This document shows positions 18,627 through 25,434 of a stretch of DNA of 64,000 bases, in pieces (positions within the stretch are counted from its first letter, which is position 1; each line of letters opens with the position of its first letter). Source of the DNA: Nitrospira sp. (GTDB lineage: Bacteria > Nitrospirota > Nitrospiria > Nitrospirales > Nitrospiraceae); assembly GCA_029194665.1 (NCBI GenBank), contig JARFXO010000006.1, forward strand, positions 1 through 64,000. Reading direction: 5' to 3'. Position numbers and translations under genes: made by a program. The notes under the pieces were generated by a model. That model was not told the DNA's origin and ran no database searches. It worked only from the letters and a program-made list of their open reading frames with translations.

Positions 18627-18721
18627 AGCGTTGCGAGCGGGAGAAAGGAACAGACTGTTTCAGGACATCGAGTCTCTACAGAATACGAGTACTCACATGA
18701 GGAGCAGTTTTGCTCAGTGAA

Positions 18722-19210
18722 TTAGGGAATCTCGTCAAGGATGTCCGACTCGATCGGAGGCAAGGGAGCCGTTTGAGGTGGTGGTCCAGGAAGGACGATT
18801 CCGGATCCGACTTGATTCGCGCCTTGAATAAGCCCAATGGATAATTGTGGGCCGAAGGTCATGACGGCCCCACTCCAAGCCTGACCAGTGGTAGGGTTTC
18901 GAAAGTTGTACGTTTGGAAGTATTGCCCAGGAAAGTAGAGAAACCCCTGTGTTCCCTGCCGGTCGATGTACAGGCTGCCACCGCCGAATCGAAACAGATT
19001 ACCGAGCCCTCCATCAAACGACCGTACAGTAGAGGTCGTAGACCCTGCCGACACATTCTGCGCCAATGCAGAGGGGCTCGAGCTGAATGCCGCGACCACG
19101 AGCACAGAGATCAGAACGACGAGGAGACTCCATAGGCGATGGCGAGTGGCTGCTCCATCAACAGGAGCGTGCGGGATACTAATGTTCATGACAGAGTCCG
19201 TAGGACTCAT
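18722..19210 (-). CDS. Hypothetical exported protein
   Basis: No family recognised. The 162-residue frame has a hydrophobic signal segment (LWSLLVVLISVLVVAAFSSS, about 27-46) with a likely cleavage near SALAQ, so the mature part is about 110 residues. It is Gly/Ser/Phe-rich (FDGGLGNLFRFGGGSLYIDR) with a proline-rich C-terminus (LPGPPPQTAPLPPIESD). An ATG at residue 8 (19189) is an equally possible start. The gene diverges from tolC, with starts about 42 bp apart, so the two may share a promoter region. Confidence 0.6.
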   Translation of the reverse strand: MSPTDSVMNISIPHAPVDGAATRHRLWSLLVVLISVLVVAAFSSSPSALAQNVSAGSTTSTVRSFDGGLGNLFRFGGGSLYIDRQGTQGFLYFPGQYFQTYNFRNPTTGQAWSGAVMTFGPQLSIGLIQGANQVGSGIVLPGPPPQTAPLPPIESDILDEIP

Positions 19211-19252
19211 TATAGTATGAGCTCGCTCGGATCGTGAATCAAGGAGGAAATT

Positions 19253-20815
19253 ATGAATTGCAGATCCTCAACTCATCACCGCCTTGCGACCATTGTGATC
19301 GCCGGCTTGTGGTGCATCTCGGCACCGCTCAATGGCTGGGGTTTAGATGTGACCGAACGGGTCTCTGCGGAGCGGCGTGAAAGCGTGTCGCTCGCCGATG
19401 CAGCGCTGCGTGCGCTGCAGAACAATCTCGACATCAGTATCAGTCGCCACAATAAGGAAAGCCGGTTGGCGGACATCATCATCGAACAATCCAAGTTCGA
19501 TTTCAACCTCAGCGTCAACGGCCAATACAATCGGACGGTGAACCCGCTCAATCGACCAGTATTCGGAGGAACTAGACCTGACCTTAGACAGATTACGATC
19601 TTCGATCAGATAAACAGTTCCGTGACCTTCGATGCTCAGACCAACCTCATTACAGGCGGCAATTTCGACGTCAACTATAGCCCGTCCCGAACCGGCGTGA
19701 ACGCGAATGTCGCCCAAGGATTTCTCTTCAATCCTGCCTGGACAGGAGGCCTGGCCTTCACATTGACTCAGCCGCTGCTCAGGAACGCGGGGATCGGGAT
19801 CAACAAGACCTTCATCAAGGTCGCCCAGAATAATGCCGAGGTCGAACAACATGTCTTTCGAGACCGAGTGCTGACCGTCATCACCACGGTGGAACAAACC
19901 TACTGGGAACTGGTGTTTGCGAATGAGAATTTGAAAGTGGCGCAAGCCGCCATGAAGGCCGCCGAAGAACTCTTAGCGGCCAACCGCGCCAAGGCAAAAG
20001 CCGGCGTCATGTCGATCGTCGACGTGCTCCAAGCCGAGGCTGCCATGGCATCCAGAGTGGAGCAGATCTTAGTCGCGGAAAAAGCCATTCGCGATCAGGA
20101 AGATCAACTGCGCCGCCTCTTGAATCCCGGCGAAGAAGACCTGCGCCAAGACGTCCGCCTCACCCCCGCCGATATCCCCGTCACGGTCCTTGAACCCCTC
20201 AGCCTTCAGGAAGCCATCGATACGGCGATCGAACAGCGGCCGGAAATCGTGCAGGCGAAGAAAAATGTCGAATCGGGTGAACTGAATAAACAATTCGCCC
20301 GCAACCAGTTGTTACCCACTCTCTCATTCCAAGGCACGGTAGGACTCGCCGGACTAGGGGCCGACTACCCCGATTCCTTCAGCAGAAACTTCAGCGGTGA
20401 TTTTTACAACTATGGAGCTGGGCTGGTGCTCAGTTATCCGCTCGGCAACCGGGCCGCCATCAACACGTACAACAAACGGAAACTGGATGCCCGAAATGCC
20501 GAGGATTCGCTCGCCAGCGTGCGGCAGCAAATCATCGTCGGCGTGCGGGAGGCCGTGCGCCGGGTCCAGACCGACTTTAAGCGTATCGAGACCACCAGGT
20601 CGGCGCGCATCATGGCTGAAAAACAGCTACAGGCCGAGCAGGAACGGTTGAAGGTCGGGCTCAGCACGACCCGCTTCGTGCTCGATTTTCAGCGCGACCT
20701 TGCCACTGCCCAAGGCAACGAGCTGCGGGCCATCGTCGATTACAACAAGTCGCTGTCCAACCTTGCTCGCCATAAAGCGACTACGTTGGACCGCTACCAT
20801 CTCGAACTCTCATAG
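19253..20815 (+). CDS. TolC family outer membrane efflux protein
   Basis: TolC-type proteins form the outer membrane channel of type I secretion and RND/ABC efflux systems. The 520-residue protein has a signal peptide (about 1-30), then the family repeat of two long coiled-coil domains: SLADAALRALQNNLDISISR (residues near 45) begins the first and SLQEAIDTAIEQRPEIVQAK (near 315) the second. VEQTYWELVFANENLKVAQA is the conserved helix pattern. A good Shine-Dalgarno (AAGGAGG) lies 6 bases before the ATG. No adaptor or pump genes are adjacent. A small inverted-repeat element begins exactly at the stop codon. Confidence 0.93.
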   Translation: MNCRSSTHHRLATIVIAGLWCISAPLNGWGLDVTERVSAERRESVSLADAALRALQNNLDISISRHNKESRLADIIIEQSKFDFNLSVNGQYNRTVNPLNRPVFGGTRPDLRQITIFDQINSSVTFDAQTNLITGGNFDVNYSPSRTGVNANVAQGFLFNPAWTGGLAFTLTQPLLRNAGIGINKTFIKVAQNNAEVEQHVFRDRVLTVITTVEQTYWELVFANENLKVAQAAMKAAEELLAANRAKAKAGVMSIVDVLQAEAAMASRVEQILVAEKAIRDQEDQLRRLLNPGEEDLRQDVRLTPADIPVTVLEPLSLQEAIDTAIEQRPEIVQAKKNVESGELNKQFARNQLLPTLSFQGTVGLAGLGADYPDSFSRNFSGDFYNYGAGLVLSYPLGNRAAINTYNKRKLDARNAEDSLASVRQQIIVGVREAVRRVQTDFKRIETTRSARIMAEKQLQAEQERLKVGLSTTRFVLDFQRDLATAQGNELRAIVDYNKSLSNLARHKATTLDRYHLELS

Positions 20816-21027
20816 CCCGCATTATTCATGAGCGCTCCTACTGCAACCGCCGATACGCCGCTGCGACCAGCCTGGCCGCAGGCTTCGCGCGGCCTGGCGG
20901 GCAGGCTCGCCCTTCGTGACCTCGACATACTGTTTCAAGTATGCCTTGGCCTCTCAGGGCTCCACGTGCCCGTCTCGCGTGGCGTCTTGGCGGTTTCGTC
21001 ACGAATCGTCACGAATAATGCGGGCTA
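20813..21027. mobile_element. Small inverted-repeat element (MITE-like) inserted at the tolC stop codon
   Basis: A 215-bp stretch is bounded by a 15-bp perfect inverted repeat, TAGCCCGCATTATTC at 20813-20827 and its reverse complement at 21013-21027; with one mismatch the match extends to about 20 bp. The flanking TA on both sides fits a TA target duplication. There is no coding capacity. Removing the element with one TA joins ...CTCTCA to TAGCGCTCCGATGG, which restores a TAG stop for tolC and puts the next gene's ATG (21036) 8 bp further on. This fits a non-autonomous element that landed without harming tolC. The transposase family is not known. Confidence 0.7.
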
Positions 21028-21035
21028 GCGCTCCG

Positions 21036-21743
21036 ATGGCCTCCGAGCCCGACCGTCCGGCTCCAAGACAAGCCTCTTCCGTGGGAGCAGCACTGTCGCT
21101 GCTCCCAATCGGAGCGACATTCGGCTACTACGGGCTTCCCTCTTCCCTCAAAGAGCAACTGCTCGTCCAATTCGCACCGCAGTTTCTCGCTTATGTGGGA
21201 CTCAGTCTCTGGGCTGTGCGCGTCGCGGAGGTCCCGGTGCAACTCGGGTTAGAAAGGAGAAAAATCTGGAGCGGGCTCCAGTGGGGAGTGTTGACGGGAT
21301 TGTTGCTCGGCGTTCTCAATACGTTCGTGATTCTGGTCGCCTATCCATCTCTTGGCTACGACATTACGTTTTTGAAGCAGACGCCTCACGGTCGGCTCCC
21401 CTTCCTCCTCATGGTACCGTGGCTCATCTGCTGCATCGCATTGTTCGTGGAGCTGAACTTTCGTGGATTTCTGCTAGGACGTCTTGCCGAACTTGAATCG
21501 CAGTGGCGGGGTTCCAATTCCGGCCGATGCCTGTCTCCCCTAGCCCTCACGGCCAGCACGCTCACGTTTGCATTCGACCCGTTCATGGTGAATACTTTTC
21601 AATATCTTCACTGGATCGCTCTCTGGGATGGGCTCATCTGGGGAAGCATCTGGCTCAGAACACGCAACCTCTGGATTACGATTATGGCTCACGCGGTCGA
21701 AGTGATCGTGATGTACAGTGCGGTAAAAACGGCGATAGGATGA
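21036..21743 (+). CDS. CPBP-like intramembrane protease family protein
   Basis: CPBP (Abi) proteins are multi-pass membrane proteins related to prenyl endopeptidases. The 235-residue product from 21036 has about seven hydrophobic segments. Motif 1 reads ELNFRGFLLG, with one Glu where the family usually has EExxxR; motif 2 FQYLH (FxxxH) is kept; motif 3 is HAVEV. Proteolytic activity is therefore possible but uncertain. The start at 21036 is chosen because the frame upstream (to 20916, and an ATG at 21018) lies inside the inserted inverted-repeat element. Before that insertion the gene would have followed tolC by a few bases, so they may have formed an operon. Confidence 0.75.
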   Translation: MASEPDRPAPRQASSVGAALSLLPIGATFGYYGLPSSLKEQLLVQFAPQFLAYVGLSLWAVRVAEVPVQLGLERRKIWSGLQWGVLTGLLLGVLNTFVILVAYPSLGYDITFLKQTPHGRLPFLLMVPWLICCIALFVELNFRGFLLGRLAELESQWRGSNSGRCLSPLALTASTLTFAFDPFMVNTFQYLHWIALWDGLIWGSIWLRTRNLWITIMAHAVEVIVMYSAVKTAIG

Positions 21744-21814
21744 GTATGTGACGATCGGTTGACGGAACCAATTCAACAGATCATCAGATTAGCAGATCGC
21801 TGAATGATTGGCTC

Positions 21815-22831
21815 ATGAACCCTTCCTTTTCCAGTTATCTGGTCAACGATGTCTTCGGCGATCCCGGCATGTACGTGGAGATCCGCTGGTCGAAGCGAGC
21901 CTTGATCTTTGATCTCGGGCACAACGACAACCTGGGACCGACCAGATTACTCAGGGCTGGAGAAATCTTCATCTCTCATACACACATGGACCATTTCATC
22001 GGGTTTGATACTGTTCTTCGCGTCGGGCTTGGACGGGGGAAGACGCTTCGATTGTTCGGGCCTCCGGGCCTGATCGACAATATCCATGGCAAACTGCGCG
22101 GCTATACCTGGAATCTTGTGGATGGATATCCCCTCACGATCGAAGTTCGGGAGTTCCACGAACAGGAGATTCGACGGACTGTGTTTCGAGCGAGTGACGG
22201 GTTTCAGCCGTCCCAGCAAGGGGTCTCTCCAACGCCACAGCGCGACGGCCCACTCTTCACCGTGCTCGAAGATCCGATGTTCACGGTCAAAGCCGTGACC
22301 TTGAATCATCGTATCCCCTCCTTCGCCTACTCGCTGGAAGAGCAATTTCACATCAACGTCAACAGACAGAAATTGCATGAGGCAGGGCTTCGGGTCGGCG
22401 CCTGGCTCAAAGACGTGAAGCAGCATATTTGGCAAGGCAAGTCGGACGATTTCCACTTCACCGTGGCGCTCTACGACGAGCATCGTCGCGAAGAGCAGGA
22501 ATTTATGCTGGGAGAAGTGAAGGACCGGTTCTTGACGATCTCACGAGGGCAAAAGATCGCCTATGTCGTCGACGCGCGGTACGACGAGGAAAACGAAGCC
22601 AAGATCGTCGCGCTCGCTCATGGAGCAGATATCTTCTATTGCGAGTCGCCGTATCTGGATTGCGATGCAGAGAAGGCCCGTGGTCGGTATCATTTGACGG
22701 CCAGGCAAGCCGGCTTCATGGCGCGTAGGGCTCAGGTCCGCGATCTCGTCGTGTTTCACTTTTCGCCGCGTTATACCGGCCAGGGCGAGGCGCTGGAGAG
22801 GGAAGCGATGGAGGCGTTTCATGGAGCATAA
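21815..22831 (+). CDS. Ribonuclease Z-like metallo-beta-lactamase fold protein
   Basis: This 338-residue protein has the MBL signature FISHTHMDHFIGFD near residues 52-65, a later LNHRIPSFAY (histidine ligand of the RNase Z group), IAYVVDARYDEENEAKI (the aspartate ligand) and a C-terminal VVFHFSPRYTGQGEAL matching the HFS-RY motif of RNase Z. RNase Z trims the 3' end of tRNA precursors. The LFGPPG motif is also typical. Compared with classical RNase Z (about 300 residues) the central part is longer, so the substrate could differ. The gene is followed closely by a small membrane protein gene. Confidence 0.85.
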   Translation: MNPSFSSYLVNDVFGDPGMYVEIRWSKRALIFDLGHNDNLGPTRLLRAGEIFISHTHMDHFIGFDTVLRVGLGRGKTLRLFGPPGLIDNIHGKLRGYTWNLVDGYPLTIEVREFHEQEIRRTVFRASDGFQPSQQGVSPTPQRDGPLFTVLEDPMFTVKAVTLNHRIPSFAYSLEEQFHINVNRQKLHEAGLRVGAWLKDVKQHIWQGKSDDFHFTVALYDEHRREEQEFMLGEVKDRFLTISRGQKIAYVVDARYDEENEAKIVALAHGADIFYCESPYLDCDAEKARGRYHLTARQAGFMARRAQVRDLVVFHFSPRYTGQGEALEREAMEAFHGA

Positions 22832-22846
22832 CGAGGAGGACTGTTC

Positions 22847-23185
22847 GTGACCGATCTTGCGAAGTATGCGGTGTACTTTCTCTTAGGCGGCAGTATCGTA
22901 ACCTTCTCCACCTATCTTGGCTCGCAAGGCAAGTCGTTCCTTGCCGCCATGGCCAGCACCTTTCCCGCCATCACGGGCGTCACGTTCATTCTGCTGTACA
23001 TGAACGGAGGCGGCGGGACAACGGTCGACTATGCCAAGAACTTGTTGTGGTTTGCCCCACCCTGGATTGTCTATGTTGTCGCCATGATCATGGGTATCCC
23101 CCGCCTCGGCTTCTGGCCGGCCATGATCGGCTCGCTCGTCCTGTATATGGGATGCATTGGGCTGCTGAAGATGGTGCTGCGATAG
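22847..23185 (+). CDS. DUF3147-like small integral membrane protein
   Basis: This 112-residue protein has four hydrophobic segments (about 7-24, 30-50, 65-83 and 90-110) with short loops, as in DUF3147 proteins of unknown function. The start is GTG at 22847; GAGGAGG lies 8 bases upstream. The gene follows the RNase Z-like gene by 15 bp on the same strand, so they are likely co-transcribed. The DUF3147 assignment is from overall pattern only. Confidence 0.65.
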   Translation: MTDLAKYAVYFLLGGSIVTFSTYLGSQGKSFLAAMASTFPAITGVTFILLYMNGGGGTTVDYAKNLLWFAPPWIVYVVAMIMGIPRLGFWPAMIGSLVLYMGCIGLLKMVLR

Positions 23186-23209
23186 ATTCGTCAAGCTCAC
23201 AGAGAAATC

Positions 23210-23530
23210 CTACTCCACCACGACCGCTGTCCCGTTCGCGCTGACCATCAGCATGCTGCTGTTGGTGCCGATCGTCTCATAGTCGATGTCGATCCCGACG
23301 ATCGCATTGGCGCCCAAGTTCTTGGCTTGCTCCTCCATTTCTTCCAGCGCAATATTCTTGGCCTTTCGGAGTTCCTTTTCGTAGGCCGCTGAGCGACCAC
23401 CGACGATATCCCTGATCGAGGCAAAAAAATCACGAAAGATGTTCGCCCCCAAAATCGCGTCTCCGGACACCAATCCCAAATATTTCACCGTTTTCTTGCC
23501 TTCGATGTTGTTGGTCGTCGAGAGAATCAT
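23210..23530 (-). CDS. ybjQ: YbjQ family (UPF0145) protein
   Basis: YbjQ proteins form pentameric rings and are described as heavy-metal-binding in databases, though the function is not established. The 106-residue protein matches the family over its full length: [60 protein letters not shown] in blocks, then [15 protein letters not shown] and a C-terminal [18 protein letters not shown] precedes the ATG. It converges with the small membrane protein gene to the left. Confidence 0.93.
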   Translation of the reverse strand: MILSTTNNIEGKKTVKYLGLVSGDAILGANIFRDFFASIRDIVGGRSAAYEKELRKAKNIALEEMEEQAKNLGANAIVGIDIDYETIGTNSSMLMVSANGTAVVVE

Positions 23531-23557
23531 GAACCCTCCTGGTTAAGCGTCATTAGC

Positions 23558-24397
23558 CTACCCATGAACAATACGAACTCCCAACGGCGGATCGTTGTGC
23601 GCCCTCCCTCCTGATTGTCCTCGTGCTGTGACCGACTCATGCACAAAATCGCCTGGATTGATCGTGCGCTGTGGGTCTTTCTTTGGGTCGAAGCTCTTGG
23701 AGACTACGGCAGCCGGGTCACACATGAGCGCATGTTGCTTCAATTTGTCCTCGGCGACAGGAAGACCCGCTTCCTTGGCCCGCCGGAGCATCCAACAGAG
23801 GGCAATGTTTGACAGCCCAGGACATTGTCCACCACCAACATCGGAATGGACCCCACGGAACCATACTTCGTGCAGACGATCTCCGAGCTTTCCGCCCTTG
23901 CCCGGCACCACTCGGGTCAGGCAAAAGTTCCCTCGCCGCTCATCGAGCGCCATCGCGTGGTAACATTGTTTGACGTTGTCGGGCAGCGTGAGATCCCACG
24001 CAATATTTAGATCATTCCCGGGGAGACCAAAACAAGCAACCGTGTCCCAGAGACCAAGAAAGCGAACCTCGGCCCCTGACTTCTCCTCTTGCACTTGATT
24101 CGCAAAGTGCAGGGCAAGGGCCGCCCCTCGACTAAACCCAATAATGTCGATCGTCCGGTCCCCCTCGGCAAAATACTGATTCAGTTGCTCCATCGCTTTG
24201 GCGATCCGGAACCGCCCGCCCACTCCTGCCAGACCCCCAAGGAGCTTTCCAATAAACCCAAGCCGACTTCCGACTCCCTCCAAGTAAAACACCCTCATAT
24301 CAAGGGGGAGACACTTGCAGAATGCCAGCACGTTCGTCTCCTTGATTTCATCGGCTTCGTCCACATTCCACGTTCCATCAAAAGCATAGAGCGCCAT
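23558..24397 (-). CDS. DUF2235 alpha/beta hydrolase (Tle1-like phospholipase fold)
   Basis: DUF2235 proteins are lipase-like hydrolases; some are type VI secretion effectors. The 279-residue protein starts MALYAFDGTWN, the typical first strand, and has the nucleophile elbow IIGFSRGAALALHFAN (GxSxG, about 102-106), FLGLWDTVACFG, and EVWFRGVHSDVGGG with an Asp-His pattern near residue 190. No secretion apparatus or immunity gene is adjacent, so an antibacterial role is not supported by context. The start at 24397 is chosen because AAAGGAGGG lies 8 bases upstream; a longer frame begins at 24424. Confidence 0.8.
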   Translation of the reverse strand: MALYAFDGTWNVDEADEIKETNVLAFCKCLPLDMRVFYLEGVGSRLGFIGKLLGGLAGVGGRFRIAKAMEQLNQYFAEGDRTIDIIGFSRGAALALHFANQVQEEKSGAEVRFLGLWDTVACFGLPGNDLNIAWDLTLPDNVKQCYHAMALDERRGNFCLTRVVPGKGGKLGDRLHEVWFRGVHSDVGGGQCPGLSNIALCWMLRRAKEAGLPVAEDKLKQHALMCDPAAVVSKSFDPKKDPQRTINPGDFVHESVTARGQSGGRAHNDPPLGVRIVHG

Positions 24398-24611
24398 GCG
24401 CAGTCCCTCCTTTCGGATGGTCAACGGTGTTTAACAGCTACAAACCAATAAACGAATTCCAGTTCGAATCAGGGTTACTTCAAGCCGCAGCGCATCGCTT
24501 ACCACAACCGATTGCAATATGCCATGGCAGCGCTCGGGGCCGCCGACCCGGTCGTGTGAGCGGACTGACGGATTATTGACAACAGGCACACATCGTCATA
24601 GCATCCTGCAT

Positions 24612-24905
24612 ATGGATGTAGAAGAGTGGGAGTATGCCTTCGACCCGGACAAGAACGTCTGGCTCATCCGGGAACGAGGGATCAGCTTCGAACAGATTAT
24701 TGCTCTGATCGAAAGCGGCAATCTCATTCAGGTGCTGGAGCATCACGACCGCGAGCGCTACCCCAACCAGCTTCTCTATGAGGTCGATGTTGATGGATAT
24801 ATCTACGTCGTGCCGGTCGTCCGAGAACACCAGACACTGTGTTTAAAGACAATCTATCCCAGCCGCAAGGCGACCAGAAACCGTGCGAAAGGAAACACAC
24901 CATGA
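24612..24905 (+). CDS. BrnT-like (DUF497-like) toxin candidate
   Basis: The 97-residue protein begins MDVEEWEYAFDPDKN, followed by RERGISFEQIIALIESG, the same arrangement as BrnT/DUF497 RNase toxins (F..D..K..., hGisFe). Later it reads LYEVDVDGYIYVVPVVRE and the C-terminal basic SRKATRNRAKG. Identification rests on pattern and on the coupled partner, so a DUF4258-type protein is an alternative. The stop TGA overlaps the partner ATG as ATGA. The frame extends back to 24519, but the added residues look like non-coding sequence. Confidence 0.65.
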   Translation: MDVEEWEYAFDPDKNVWLIRERGISFEQIIALIESGNLIQVLEHHDRERYPNQLLYEVDVDGYIYVVPVVREHQTLCLKTIYPSRKATRNRAKGNTP

Positions 24906-25183
24906 AAAAGAAACCTGCTTTGGATAAAGACGAGGAACAGCTGATCACTGAGTACGAGCGCGGCGCCTTCAGGCCGGTCAAGAATCAGGCCATCGCCAAA
25001 AAAGAAGCCATGGAAGCCGCCCGCCGCTACACACGCAAAGACGCCCGGATCAATATCCGGTTATCGACCGCCGACCTCGAAATGCTCAAGCGTCGCGCCG
25101 CCGAGGAAGGCCTGCCCTATCAAAGCCTGATCGCCAGCATTCTGCATAAATACGTCAGCCGCTCCGCGTCACAGACTAATTAA
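24902..25183 (+). CDS. CopG-type antitoxin candidate
   Basis: The 93-residue protein has a Lys-rich N-terminus, the segment YERGAFRPVKN, and a ribbon-helix-helix-like C-terminal half: INIRLSTADLEMLKRRAAEEG then LPYQSLIASILHKYVS (written in blocks). This combination is typical of CopG/BrnA-like antitoxins that bind the toxin and repress their own promoter. It starts at an ATG that overlaps the upstream stop codon by 4 bp, as in many toxin-antitoxin pairs, with toxin first (the BrnT-BrnA order). Confidence 0.7.
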   Translation: MKKKPALDKDEEQLITEYERGAFRPVKNQAIAKKEAMEAARRYTRKDARINIRLSTADLEMLKRRAAEEGLPYQSLIASILHKYVSRSASQTN

Positions 25184-25434
25184 CCAGTCCTGCTTTACGA
25201 TACACTGATAGACCTGGGCTCGCCCAATGTACATCGGCGCGCGCGAGGAAGCCTATCGAGCTGCGGAATCAGCCACAGCAGCAGCTCGTGATAGGATTGC
25301 ACCGCCTGAGGCACTGTGGAGGCAGCCATCTGCGACCTCATATTTTCTCAAGTTGCCCTTACTCGATCCTCGAGCCTTGAGTTCCATTCGGAAACGGAAA
25401 ACACGGAGATTACTGAACAGCAAAGGGCACAGGG

